64,000 nt of DNA. Source: Achromobacter xylosoxidans A8. GTDB taxonomy: Bacteria; Pseudomonadota; Gammaproteobacteria; Burkholderiales; Burkholderiaceae_B. The stretch is from positions 1,178,001 through 1,242,000 of the forward strand of contig NC_014640.1 of the NCBI RefSeq assembly GCF_000165835.1, read 5' to 3'. How positions within the stretch are numbered: position 1 is the first letter of the stretch; the number at the start of each line of letters is the position of its first letter. A program made the translations under genes and the position numbers. Below are positions 15,686-24,119 of the stretch, piece by piece. The notes below the pieces were generated by a model. That model was not told the origin of the DNA, searched no databases, and was given only the letters and a program-made list of their open reading frames with translations.

Positions 15686-18166
15686 ATGAATTCACCCAGC
15701 AAGTCTTCAGGACATGAGCACGCAGGCATGGCGGCGGGTGCCACAACGTCCGGCACGCATACCCACCACCATCACGCCAGCCATGCTGGAAGTGACGATG
15801 CGGGCGGGCCCTCAAGCCACTCGCAGCCCGATGCCTCGACACGAGATCCGGTGTGTGGGATGGCGGTCACGGCGGCGTCGGAGCACCGCTCCACGCACTT
15901 GGGGAACACGTACCTGTTTTGCAGCACCGGATGCAAGGCCAAATTCGACGCCGATCCGGCGCGATATGCCAGCGGTGGCGCGGGCATAGGCACAGGCAGC
16001 GGCCATGCACCGCATCACCATGCCAGCACCGCGATTTCACCGGCCCCGGCGGCATCGCCAACCGCACCCGGAACAATCTACACCTGCCCGATGCACCCGG
16101 AGATCCGCCAGGATCATCCGGGAATCTGCCCCAAGTGCGGGATGACGCTGGAGCCTCTGCTGCCCGACCTCGACGACGACAACCCGGAGTTGCGTGACTT
16201 CTCGCGTCGCTTCTGGTGGACCTTGCCGTTGACGCTCGTGGTCCTGGCGCTGGCGATGCTGGGCGAGCGGCTACACCTGATGGACATGGCTACACAGAGC
16301 TGGGTCGAGTTGGTGCTGTCGTTGCCGATCGTGCTGTGGGCCGGCTGGCCCTTCTTCTCCCGCGGCTGGCTGTCCGTGGTCAACCGCAGCCCGAACATGT
16401 GGACACTGATCGGCCTGGGAACGGGTGCGGCATTCATCTACAGCGTCGTGGCAACCGTTGCGCCGGAAGTGTTTCCAGCTTCCTTCATGTCCATGGGACG
16501 GGTCGGCGTGTATTTCGAGGCCGCCGCCGTCATCATCTCGCTGACACTGCTCGGCCAGGTGCTGGAACTCAAGGCGCGCTCCCAGACTTCGGCGGCCATC
16601 AAGTCGCTGCTGGGGCTGGCGCCCAAGACCGCGCGGCGCATCAATGCGGACGGCAGCGAGGAAGACGTGCCGCTCAGCCATGTGCACGTCGGCGATCTGC
16701 TGCGCATCCGACCCGGCGAGAAGGTGCCGGTGGATGGCATCGTGCACGAGGGCAGCAGCTCGATTGACGAATCCATGCTGACCGGCGAACCGCTGCCCGT
16801 AAGCAAGCGCGCGGGCGACAAGGTCATCGGGGCCACACTCAACACCAGCGGCGCGCTGGTCATGCGTTCGGAGCGGATCGGCTCGGACACCGTTCTGTCG
16901 CAGATCGTCCAGATGGTCGCCCAGGCGCAGCGTTCCAAGGCGCCGATGCAACGCATGGCCGATGTCGTTGCCGGCTACTTCGTGATGGCCGTCGTTGCCA
17001 TTGCGGTCACGACGCTCTTTGTATGGGGATTCTTCGGGCCGCAGCCCACCTGGGTCTATGGACTCATCAATGCGGTGGCCGTTCTGATCATCGCCTGCCC
17101 GTGCGCGCTGGGTCTGGCCACGCCGATGTCGATCATGGTCGCAACGGGCCGTGGCGCCACGCAGGGCGTGCTATTCCGCGATGCCGCGGCGATCGAGAAT
17201 CTTCGCAAGGTCGATACCCTCGTCATCGACAAGACAGGAACCCTGACCGAAGGCCGACCTGCTTTCGATCAGGTCGTCGCAGCACCCGGCTTTACGAACG
17301 ATGAGGTGCTGCGTCTTGCGGCCAGCCTGGACCAGGGCAGTGAACACCCCCTGGCCGACGCCATCGTGCAGGCCGCGCGTGCCCAGGGCCTCCAACTCGT
17401 GAAGCCTCAGAGCTTTGAATCGGGAACCGGCATCGGCGTGCGCGGAAAGGTTGAGCACCGGCAACTCGCGTTGGGCAACACAGTGCTGATGGAACAGTCT
17501 GGCGTATCGGTGGAACCGCTCGTACCCCAGGCCGAAGCTCTGCGCGGCGAAGGGGCAAGCGTCATGTACTTGGCTGTGGACGGGCAGCTCGCGGGCTTGC
17601 TCGCCGTATCCGATCCGGTCAAGGGCAGCACCCCCGAGGCCCTGGCCGCGTTGAAGGCTGCGGGCCTGCGGGTCATCATGGCCACCGGGGACGGGCAGAC
17701 CACCGCCAAAGCCGTCGGTGCACGCCTAGGCATCGACGAGGTGCATGGTGAGGTCAAGCCGGCGGACAAGCTCATGTTGATCGAGCGGCTGCAGAAAGAA
17801 GGACGCATCGTCGCCATGGCCGGAGACGGCATCAACGACGCGCCGGCCTTGGCGAAGGCAGACGTGGGCATCGCCATGGGAACGGGGACCGACGTGGCGA
17901 TGAACAGCGCCCAGGTCACGCTGGTCAAGGGCGACCTGCGTGGCATCGCTGTCGCTCGCACGCTCTCGGTGAGTACCGTGCGCAACATGAAGCAGAACCT
18001 CATGTTCGCCTTCCTCTACAACGCGCTGGGCATCCCCATCGCCGCCGGGGTTCTCTATCCCCTCACGGGCTGGCTGCTGTCGCCGCTGATCGCAGCATTG
18101 GCGATGAGCCTGAGTTCGGCGTCGGTCGTTGGCAACGCCTTGCGCCTGAGAGCGAGCCGACTGTGA
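15686..18166 (+). CDS. copF: Copper-exporting P1B-type ATPase with YHS and Cys-rich N-terminal domains
   Basis: An 826-residue inner-membrane ATPase. The N-terminal part has a His cluster (residues 25-33), a YHS-type domain (RDPVCGMAV to [10 protein letters not shown], about 53-95) and a short Cys motif domain (YTCPMHPEI to [10 protein letters not shown], about 132-157) instead of a CxxC HMA domain. The core has the TGE loop, the membrane Cys-Pro-Cys at about 471-473, the phosphorylated Asp in DKTGTLTEG (about 515), SEHPLADAI and GDGIND (about 713). CPC with this N terminus fits Cu(+) export to the periplasm, where CopA oxidises it. The gene symbol follows usage in Cupriavidus and is tentative. 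Confidence 0.9.
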   Translation: MNSPSKSSGHEHAGMAAGATTSGTHTHHHHASHAGSDDAGGPSSHSQPDASTRDPVCGMAVTAASEHRSTHLGNTYLFCSTGCKAKFDADPARYASGGAGIGTGSGHAPHHHASTAISPAPAASPTAPGTIYTCPMHPEIRQDHPGICPKCGMTLEPLLPDLDDDNPELRDFSRRFWWTLPLTLVVLALAMLGERLHLMDMATQSWVELVLSLPIVLWAGWPFFSRGWLSVVNRSPNMWTLIGLGTGAAFIYSVVATVAPEVFPASFMSMGRVGVYFEAAAVIISLTLLGQVLELKARSQTSAAIKSLLGLAPKTARRINADGSEEDVPLSHVHVGDLLRIRPGEKVPVDGIVHEGSSSIDESMLTGEPLPVSKRAGDKVIGATLNTSGALVMRSERIGSDTVLSQIVQMVAQAQRSKAPMQRMADVVAGYFVMAVVAIAVTTLFVWGFFGPQPTWVYGLINAVAVLIIACPCALGLATPMSIMVATGRGATQGVLFRDAAAIENLRKVDTLVIDKTGTLTEGRPAFDQVVAAPGFTNDEVLRLAASLDQGSEHPLADAIVQAARAQGLQLVKPQSFESGTGIGVRGKVEHRQLALGNTVLMEQSGVSVEPLVPQAEALRGEGASVMYLAVDGQLAGLLAVSDPVKGSTPEALAALKAAGLRVIMATGDGQTTAKAVGARLGIDEVHGEVKPADKLMLIERLQKEGRIVAMAGDGINDAPALAKADVGIAMGTGTDVAMNSAQVTLVKGDLRGIAVARTLSVSTVRNMKQNLMFAFLYNALGIPIAAGVLYPLTGWLLSPLIAALAMSLSSASVVGNALRLRASRL

Positions 18167-18307
18167 CCGGATTTTCTTTCTGAACCTACAGGAGCCTGCT
18201 ATCGCCCAGCGAACCGTTTCTTTCGTTCCACGCCGTTGCGAAGGTGCAAGCCTTATCTCGGCACTTCGTTCTTAAACCACTCCTCACACATCAAGGTAGA
18301 AATCTCT

Positions 18308-18694
18308 ATGACCCGTTCACATTTCATCGCCAAGCTCGTCGCGCCGATCGCTGCTGGTCTGTTCGCCACCGCCGCATTCGCGCATCCTTCGCTGGTGTCT
18401 TCAACGCCAGCCGACAAGTCGCAGGTTTCCGCGCCAGCCACCATCGAGCTGAAGTTCTCCGAAACGCTGGTGCCGCAGTTCTCCGCCGCGAGCCTTGTCA
18501 TGACTGGCATGCCGGGAATGGCGAGCCATGGCCCGATGAAGATCAACGCCAGCGTCGCGGGTGCCGGCGACGGCAAGACCATGGTCATCACGCCAGCACA
18601 GGCGCTCCAGCCCGGCGACTATCGCGTCGAATGGCGTGCCGTCTCCTCGGACACGCATCCGATCACGGGTAACGTCACCTTCAAGGTGAAGTAA
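18308..18694 (+). CDS. copC: Periplasmic copper-binding protein CopC
   Basis: A 128-residue exported protein. Signal peptide (LVAPIAAGLFATAAFA), and a mature chain beginning HPSLVSSTPAD so that the N-terminal His can bind Cu(II). The Met-rich loop MTGMPGMASHGPM is the Cu(I) site, and the C-terminal SSDTHPITG carries the last His. ATG at 18308 is preferred over 18236 because it starts the signal peptide directly. Four bases separate it from copD, the usual pair. Confidence 0.93.
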   Translation: MTRSHFIAKLVAPIAAGLFATAAFAHPSLVSSTPADKSQVSAPATIELKFSETLVPQFSAASLVMTGMPGMASHGPMKINASVAGAGDGKTMVITPAQALQPGDYRVEWRAVSSDTHPITGNVTFKVK

Positions 18695-18698
18695 GCCC

Positions 18699-19625
18699 AT
18701 GGCCGGGGATTGGTTGACCATCGTCCTGCGCCTGGCGCTTTATCTGGACCTGGCGGCGGCGTTTGGCGTCGCCATGTTCGGACTCTATGCTTTGGGCAAC
18801 GACGAGCGATCCTCGACGATCTCGCGCCGCTATCGCGTCCTCATTGGCGCATCCGCTGCCATCGGCATTGCCCTGTCGATGTGGGGCATGACGGACATGG
18901 CCAAGGCCATGTCCGGCGCCCAAAGCTACGCGGAGCTGTCAACGCACGTTTTCGACATGCTCATTACGGGCACGCACATGGGCATCGCCTGGTGCATTCG
19001 CATCCTCGCGCTGTTGGTGTGTGTGCTCGTCGCAATGTTGAAATTGAACGCTACCTTGCGATTTGCAGTGATGGCGCTCTCCACCGGCGTGGCGCTGGCG
19101 ACCCTTGCGTGGGCAGGCCACGGCGCCATGGACGACGGCGTTCGCGGCTACATCCATCTTGCGTCGGATATCACCCACCTCTGGGCAGCGGGCGCTTGGG
19201 TGGGCGCATTGTTGGCGTTCTTGATGCTGGCATCCCACAAGCGGGATGTCGCGCAAGACCCGGTAGCGGTCCTCAGTCGGACGTCGAATGGCTTTGCTCG
19301 CATAGGTACAGCGATCGTGGCTGCACTCGTCGTGAGTGGAACTCTCAATTACCTGTTGATCGCCGGACCATCGTTTGATCCGCTCATCTCGACGCTGTAT
19401 GGCCGGCTGCTGATGGTAAAGCTCCTGCTTTTCGCAGGCATGCTGGCGTTGGCTGCTGCCAATCGGTATCGGTTGAGCCCGAGCCTGGAGGCAGCTTTGA
19501 AGGCAGGCAATCGCGCACAGGCAGTCATCAAGCTTAGGCAGAGTCTGTTCACGGAGGCAACCTTGGCCGTTTTGGTTCTGGCGAGCGTTGCATGGCTTGG
19601 CATCTTGTCTCCCACTGGAACCTAA
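18699..19625 (+). CDS. copD: Copper resistance inner-membrane protein CopD
   Basis: A 308-residue polytopic membrane protein with about eight hydrophobic segments. CopD-family features are the conserved His positions in membrane-facing loops (GTHMGIAWCIR, GHGAMDDG, YIHLASDITHLWAAGAWVG) and the terminal segment ATLAVLVLASVAWLGIL. It is thought to move copper across the inner membrane together with CopC. It immediately follows copC and ends the first part of the cop operon; copK has its own upstream region. Confidence 0.92.
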   Translation: MAGDWLTIVLRLALYLDLAAAFGVAMFGLYALGNDERSSTISRRYRVLIGASAAIGIALSMWGMTDMAKAMSGAQSYAELSTHVFDMLITGTHMGIAWCIRILALLVCVLVAMLKLNATLRFAVMALSTGVALATLAWAGHGAMDDGVRGYIHLASDITHLWAAGAWVGALLAFLMLASHKRDVAQDPVAVLSRTSNGFARIGTAIVAALVVSGTLNYLLIAGPSFDPLISTLYGRLLMVKLLLFAGMLALAAANRYRLSPSLEAALKAGNRAQAVIKLRQSLFTEATLAVLVLASVAWLGILSPTGT

Positions 19626-19659
19626 TCCTTCATGGGCGGCAGATGACAGCGCATGAATT

Positions 19660-19668
19660 GAATGTAAT
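19660..19668. promoter_or_regulatory. Candidate CopR half-site upstream of copK
   Basis: GAATGTAAT matches base for base the right half of the palindrome upstream of copA, including the leading GA. A less exact CATGAATT lies just to the left. It lies 86 bp before the copK start, in a 128-bp gap after copD, suggesting that copK has its own CopR-controlled promoter. Confidence 0.45.
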
Positions 19669-19753
19669 GCACGGGTAAGCCCTCTGTAGACCGCCTGCTT
19701 CTACATTTAACGACGCGGCGCAAGTTGTCGTCGTTTTTACAAAGGAGTCGATC

Positions 19754-20038
19754 ATGAAATCGCAAATTGTCATTGCCGCCCTGTTGAGCGCTCTCTCCGT
19801 GCCAGCCTTCGCCGGTCATGCAGCAGCCCAAGCAGCCAAGGAGATGGTTCCCTTGGCTGACGGGGGAACGCTGTACATCTTCAAGGACGGAAAGATGGCA
19901 CAGGAAAGCCGCTTCGGGCGCGCCGTCTATCTCAATGTCGGGGCTTCGGTGTCGACGAAGGATGGGCGCAACATCGCGATCACCAGCAATGAAGTCGCTC
20001 GCCTCGGCTCGCTGCTACAAAAAGAGCACGGCGGATGA
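19754..20038 (+). CDS. copK: CopK-like periplasmic protein
   Basis: A 94-residue exported protein. Signal peptide (IVIAALLSALSVPAFA), and a mature chain of about 74 residues matching CopK by the core YIFKDGKMAQESRFG, then a DGRN turn, NEVARL and a C-terminal KEHGG. CopK of Cupriavidus binds Cu(I) through several Met residues. In this copy most Met positions in the core are replaced (AVYLNVGASVST), leaving Met in KDGKM and little else. AGGAG precedes the ATG. It may bind copper differently or act in another way. Confidence 0.8.
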   Translation: MKSQIVIAALLSALSVPAFAGHAAAQAAKEMVPLADGGTLYIFKDGKMAQESRFGRAVYLNVGASVSTKDGRNIAITSNEVARLGSLLQKEHGG

Positions 20039-20269
20039 CGCCGCGGGTGTGCGGTGCTTTTCAAAGCTTCTGCACAGTGTGACAGAGACGCGCGCCCCGA
20101 TTGGGCGCGCGCGATTGGGACGCGTCACGAGCAACCACGAGCGCTCAAGATGCCAGTTTTTGCGATGTCAAGCGCATCAACTTCCCTGGAATGGATCCAG
20201 CCTCCACATCCACCGTGATTCGTCCACGGGACATCTTGCGCGAATGAGAACCTGCGAGGAGCCCGATTT
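20039..20269. other. Intergenic region between copK and the LysR gene
   Basis: 231 bp without a supported gene. GCGCGCCCCGATTGGGCGCGCGC near 20090-20112 forms a strong GC-rich stem that could end copK transcription, but only short T stretches follow. The 3' part carries the LysR promoter region, with GAGGAGCCCG as ribosome binding site. Confidence 0.5.
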
Positions 20270-21160
20270 ATGGAGTTGCGTCATCTACGATGCTTTGTCG
20301 TCTTGGCAGAGGAGTTGCATTTCACGCGGGCGGCCGAGAGGCTGCATATAGAGCAACCCCCCTTGTCTCGCGCGATCAAGGAATTGGAAGATGAGCTTGG
20401 GGTCACGCTGTTTGACCGCGACCGCAGGGGTACACGGCTGACCGTGGCGGGGGCGGCATTCTTGCAGGACACCCGCCGACTCTTCACTGTCCTGGAGCAA
20501 GCGCGTGAGAATGCCAGAGCCATTGCCGCGGGCCTGAGGGGCAGCCTGCGCATTGCAATTTCCGATGGTGCGATGGACCCACGACTATCGGCGTTCCTAG
20601 CTCGTTGCCGCGCGGAAGAGCCCGAGGTCGAGATACGTCTCTCCGAGGTACCGCTGACCGAGCAGATACGGGGCCTACGGTCTGGCGACTTCACGATCGG
20701 ATTTGCACACGCGGCGGATGTTGGCGAAGGCATCGTGGCTGAACCGATCTGGCGAGACCCGATTGTGATCGCCGTGCCAGCGCGGCACTCGCTTCTTGCG
20801 CACAAGCAAGTTCCGCTCAACGAACTTCAGGGTCACCCACTGGTTCTGTGCGACAAACTGGCCTGCGAAGGCTACTGCCGAGAACTAAATCGGCTGCTAC
20901 AGGTTCTGGAACACAGGCTCAACGTTGTCGAAGAAGTGTCGTCGCTGGACATGATGCTAACGCTGGTCGGCGCAGGCTATGGGATTGGTTTCATGACAGC
21001 GACCAAGATTCCCATCAGCCAGAGGCCGGACGTGGTGATTCGCCCTCTGGCGCAGGACACGGCGGTAATCACAACCTATCTGCTTCGGCCAGAAAGCAGC
21101 AACTCATCGGTTTCGCTGGATCGCTTCATGGAACGTCTGCGAGGACCTCCGGATGACTAA
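20270..21160 (+). CDS. LysR-family transcriptional regulator
   Basis: A 296-residue regulator. N-terminal winged helix-turn-helix (LRCFVVLAEELHFTRAAERL, then QPPLSRAIKELEDELG and LFDRDRRGTRLT), a linker helix, and a type 2 periplasmic-binding-like effector domain (about 90-290). The effector domain ends TTYLLRPESS. It belongs to the CbbR/BenM-like general group; the ligand is not predictable. It reads in the same direction as the cop genes after a 231-bp gap and precedes the Xre gene on the other strand by 4 bp. No adjacent metabolic gene suggests its target, so it may be a passenger or may control the next genes. Confidence 0.88.
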   Translation: MELRHLRCFVVLAEELHFTRAAERLHIEQPPLSRAIKELEDELGVTLFDRDRRGTRLTVAGAAFLQDTRRLFTVLEQARENARAIAAGLRGSLRIAISDGAMDPRLSAFLARCRAEEPEVEIRLSEVPLTEQIRGLRSGDFTIGFAHAADVGEGIVAEPIWRDPIVIAVPARHSLLAHKQVPLNELQGHPLVLCDKLACEGYCRELNRLLQVLEHRLNVVEEVSSLDMMLTLVGAGYGIGFMTATKIPISQRPDVVIRPLAQDTAVITTYLLRPESSNSSVSLDRFMERLRGPPDD

Positions 21161-21164
21161 AGCG

Positions 21165-21470
21165 TCAATGCCCATCTGAATCGTGCGCCGCAGCACGAAG
21201 ATTGCGTTCGGCTGCGCTGACGAGTTCCGCAGCACTAAGCTTGAGTCCGGCGGCGATTCTTAAGATCAGAGCGAGAGTGGGCATGTGCTCCCCACGCTCT
21301 ATTTTGCCCATGTGCGATCGCTCGATCCCTGCTTTCGCAGCCAGTTCTTCCTGAGCAATACCTTGCGTCAGGCGGGCGACACGAACGGCCGCTCCGAATG
21401 CCAACGCTGGCTCGGCGTCGAAAGTGGTAGTGCCTGGGGGACGGCCTCGTCGGACAGTTCGCTTCTCCAT
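21165..21470 (-). CDS. Xre-family helix-turn-helix regulator
   Basis: A 101-residue DNA-binding protein. A Cro/CI-type domain spans about residues 25-88: GAAVRVARLTQGIAQEELAA, KAGIERSHMGKIERGEHMPT, LALILRIAAGL. A basic N-terminal arm (KRTVRRGRPPG) precedes it. The gene is divergently arranged with a LysR-type effector domain that lacks its own DNA-binding part. The intergenic region holds three spaced TTAAC/GTTAA half-sites that it probably binds. Confidence 0.85.
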   Translation of the reverse strand: MEKRTVRRGRPPGTTTFDAEPALAFGAAVRVARLTQGIAQEELAAKAGIERSHMGKIERGEHMPTLALILRIAAGLKLSAAELVSAAERNLRAAAHDSDGH

Positions 21471-21499
21471 CCTTGGAAGCGTCGAACAGTCCCGACAAT

Positions 21500-21519
21500 T
21501 TAACCACGTTAAGTTTAAC
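21500..21519. promoter_or_regulatory. Triple half-site operator between xre and the LysR effector-domain gene
   Basis: TTAAC (21500-21504), GTTAA (21508-21512) and TTAAC (21515-21519) form two overlapping inverted repeats with 3- and 2-bp spacers. They lie between the divergent genes, about 30 bp from the Xre start. This is the kind of site a Cro/CI-type regulator uses to repress itself and a divergent partner. Confidence 0.6.
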
Positions 21520-21577
21520 TCAAACTAGCTATCATGAAGACTTTCCATCCTTGTCTTATCGCTTCTTGGGGCCTCTC

Positions 21578-22219
21578 ATGCACGACGCCACCAGCCCACG
21601 CCCACAGCTCAGGCTCGCCATAGCGCCTGGTGTGGCCTCTTCGAACCTAGCTGCATTGCTTGCCCTGCAGCGCGCGGAGGAGCCCGAAGTTTTTATGGAA
21701 TTTAATGAGGTTACGACGAGCGATCTCATTACAGGCCTCTACAAACGGCGCTTCGACGTCGGCCTTTCTCTGAAGCAGGTGAGCGATTCTTCGCTGAAGA
21801 GTCTTTCTCTTTGGTTTGAGGCGACAGCTCTTGCCACGCCGCTGGGATACCCACTGCTCCGGCAGCAGTCAATCAGAATAGACGAACTTAAGGAGCACTC
21901 CGTGTTTCGATGGAAGGCCGAATATTCTCCTTCGCTGGACCAGTACCTGTCCTCCATGTCATCAACGGAAAGGCCGAATGTCCAGCATGTCAGTTCTTTT
22001 GAGATGTTGTTGCTCTGGGTCGCAGCTGGATATGGCGTAGGGATTTCTTCGCGATCACGCATCGAAACCGCTAGCCAGTGCGGAATCTGCACGCGTCCAA
22101 TAGCCGATGGCCCCTACGAGGTCATTACGCACCTGCAGCGACTCTCGGGACAGACGAATCTTGTAGCTGATCGATTTGAGCTTAGAGCCTTGCGAGTTGC
22201 CGAGGCGCGTAAAGCATGA
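21578..22219 (+). CDS. LysR-type effector-binding domain without a DNA-binding domain
   Basis: A 213-residue protein corresponding to the ligand-binding half of LysR regulators. It starts PQLRLAIAPGVASSNLAALL, continues DLITGLYKRRFDVGLSL, and contains FEMLLLWVAAGYGVGISS near the C terminus, matching the usual second subdomain. The winged helix-turn-helix is missing: ATG at 21578 leaves about nine residues before the domain. The in-frame upstream sequence to 21473 does not resemble a helix-turn-helix. GC content is clearly lower than in neighbouring cargo genes. It may sense a ligand and act through the divergent Xre protein, or may be a decayed LysR gene. Confidence 0.7.
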   Translation: MHDATSPRPQLRLAIAPGVASSNLAALLALQRAEEPEVFMEFNEVTTSDLITGLYKRRFDVGLSLKQVSDSSLKSLSLWFEATALATPLGYPLLRQQSIRIDELKEHSVFRWKAEYSPSLDQYLSSMSSTERPNVQHVSSFEMLLLWVAAGYGVGISSRSRIETASQCGICTRPIADGPYEVITHLQRLSGQTNLVADRFELRALRVAEARKA

Positions 22220-22361
22220 CAGCCACGTGCGGTGCCCGCCCTTGCCGGTGGATTTGCAGTGGATGCCGGTTCGGGCCAAGGCGCCGTCCAGACGCATCAA
22301 TTCATCCTGGAAACTGACCTTGATCAATTCAACTCCCCACAACTTCCAATAGTATGTCCAC

Positions 22362-22817
22362 ATGATCGGCTTAAGGCGCCTTCTCGCAAGATGGAGCCGC
22401 TGGATTACCAGCGGCCTAGTCGTAACCTTGCTTTTCTCGCAGGTTGCGATGGCGATGTACGTCTGTCCCAAGCCAGACCCGAGGGCATCTGTGGAAACCA
22501 CGCAAATGCGTGCCACGATCTCGATGCAGCAGGCTGACAAGTTGCCAATGTCGGATTGCACCGGCATGCCTGATTCCATGGACAGCGAAGCGCCACAGTT
22601 GTGCCACGCTCATTGCAGTGGCGATCGGGAGTCGGCGCTTTCATGGCAGGGGCTGGACATTCAGTTTCTCGCGGCGCACGTGATGTGGCTCGCCAACTCG
22701 CTGCCCGGGTTGGTTCTCGACCGGGTAGCCCTCAGGCGGCACGTTACCTACATTCCTCCCAATCCCCGCGCGGGCTTTCCGCCGATCTACCTCACGTTCC
22801 AAGTCCTGCGGAATTGA
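22362..22817 (+). CDS. Exported protein preceding the Cus efflux operon, unknown
   Basis: A 151-residue protein with a basic N terminus and a signal or anchor segment (ITSGLVVTLLFSQVAMAMYV), followed by a Cys/Met-containing region (CPKPD, MQQADKLPMSDCTGMPDSMD, LCHAHCSGD) that could bind metal. A second mild hydrophobic stretch lies near residues 98-118. Proteins of this size with CHxHC-like motifs occur just upstream of czc/cus operons (compare CzcI-type proteins), but I cannot name the family. An IS element now separates it from the efflux genes. Confidence 0.6.
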   Translation: MIGLRRLLARWSRWITSGLVVTLLFSQVAMAMYVCPKPDPRASVETTQMRATISMQQADKLPMSDCTGMPDSMDSEAPQLCHAHCSGDRESALSWQGLDIQFLAAHVMWLANSLPGLVLDRVALRRHVTYIPPNPRAGFPPIYLTFQVLRN

Positions 22818-22922
22818 TTTATGTGTCCGTGCTCGCCGCGCACCGATGCGGCAGACCACGTGATTTCGTGAACACCAATTCCGAGGACAACCATGTTTAC
22901 TCCCTTTTTTGGCGCCCCCGAG

Positions 22923-24073
22923 GGATGCTCTGAACAATTCCTCGGCGACAATAGCGCAAGGTTCGACGGATGACGACGATGCAGCTGAGCTTCGGGGACG
23001 CGGAACACACGGGCAAGCGGAAGAAGACGCGACGCGAGATCTTCCTGGCGGAGATGGAGCAGGTTGTGCCGTGGAACGCATTGCTGGCGCTGATCGCACC
23101 GCACTACCCGAAGATGGGCCAGCGTGGCCGGCAGCCGTACGCGCTGGCGACGATGCTGCGCATCCACTTCCTGCAGCAGTGGTACGCGCTCAGTGACCCG
23201 GCCATGGAAGAGGCGCTGTACGACACGGCGGTGATGCGCCGCTTCGCCCGCCTCAGCGGGCTGGACAACATTCCGGACGAGACCACGATCTTCAGCTTCC
23301 GCCGGCTGCTGGAGACGCATGATCTGGCGCCGCAGCTCCTGGAGCGCGTGAACGCGCACCTGGCGCGCAAGGGCCAGAGCTTGAAGGCCGGCACGATCGT
23401 GGACGCCACGATCATCGCGGCGCCGAGTTCGACCAAGAACAGGGACGGCAAGCGCGATCCGGAGATGCACCAGACGAAGAAGGGCAACCAGTGGCACTTC
23501 GGGATGAAGGCGCACATTGGCGTGGACGAGGAGTCGGGCCTGGTGCACCACGTGGAGTGCACGGCGGCGAACGTCAACGACGTGACGCAGGTGCACAAGC
23601 TGCTGCACGGCAAGGAAGACACAATCTGCGGCGACAGCGGCTACACGGGCGCGGACAAGCGCGAGGAGCTGCAAGGCGTGGAGGCTGCGTTCTGGATCGC
23701 GGAGAAGCCGTCGAAGCTTCGTGCGATGAAGAACAAGCGTGATCGCAAATACGCCGAACGCTGGGAGCACTTCAAGGCCAGCCTGCGGGCGAAGGTGGAG
23801 CATCCGTTCCGAGTGGTGAAGCGGCAGTTCGGTTACACCAAGGTGCGCTATCGCGGGTTGGCGAAGAACACGGCGCAGGTGTTGACGCTGTTCGCGCTGT
23901 CGAATCTGTGGATGGCGCGGCGACGTCTGTTGCTGCCGACGGGGTAAATCCGTCTGTTGGACGGGGAAAGCCGTCGAAAAGCGTCAGAAACGGCGCAAAA
24001 TCCATCATATCGAGGTCGACTTGGCGCCTTGACGCTGAAATCCAAGCATCAGAGCGCTTTGATCAGACCTTCC
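22923..24073 (+). mobile_element. IS5-family insertion sequence
   Basis: An element of about 1,151 bp around a DDE transposase. Ends proposed from sequence: left GGATGCTCTGAACAA at 22923 and right, read inward on the other strand, GGAAGGTCTGATCAA ending at 24073, with 12 of 15 positions matching. CGAG occurs on both sides (22919-22922 and 24074-24077) and would be a 4-bp target duplication. IS5 elements usually duplicate 4 bp, though often with a central TA, so the exact ends carry some doubt. It is inserted between the Cys/Met-rich exported protein and the efflux operon. Confidence 0.75.
22970..23947 (+). CDS. IS5-family transposase
   Basis: A 325-residue DDE transposase. The N-terminal domain contains YPKMGQRGRQPYALATMLRIH, typical of IS5-group enzymes. 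The catalytic residues are the Asp in GTIVDATIIAAPSST, the Asp in CGDSGYTG and the Glu in KVEHPFRVVKRQFGY. The reading frame is uninterrupted, so the enzyme should be active. The ATG at 22970 has no strong ribosome binding site, which is normal for transposases. Confidence 0.9.
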   Translation: MTTMQLSFGDAEHTGKRKKTRREIFLAEMEQVVPWNALLALIAPHYPKMGQRGRQPYALATMLRIHFLQQWYALSDPAMEEALYDTAVMRRFARLSGLDNIPDETTIFSFRRLLETHDLAPQLLERVNAHLARKGQSLKAGTIVDATIIAAPSSTKNRDGKRDPEMHQTKKGNQWHFGMKAHIGVDEESGLVHHVECTAANVNDVTQVHKLLHGKEDTICGDSGYTGADKREELQGVEAAFWIAEKPSKLRAMKNKRDRKYAERWEHFKASLRAKVEHPFRVVKRQFGYTKVRYRGLAKNTAQVLTLFALSNLWMARRRLLLPTG

Positions 24074-24119
24074 CGAGGGGCGCCCGTCAGCGTACGGCCG
24101 AGGCACAACGCCGGCCTCG

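Noticed and set aside
22055..22579. Leftward 174-codon frame with VSFQDELMRLDGALARTG as a conserved ICE protein
   Set aside because: It overlaps two better supported genes on the other strand. The short segment between them (22220-22361) may be a fragment of an older gene, but I cannot identify it.
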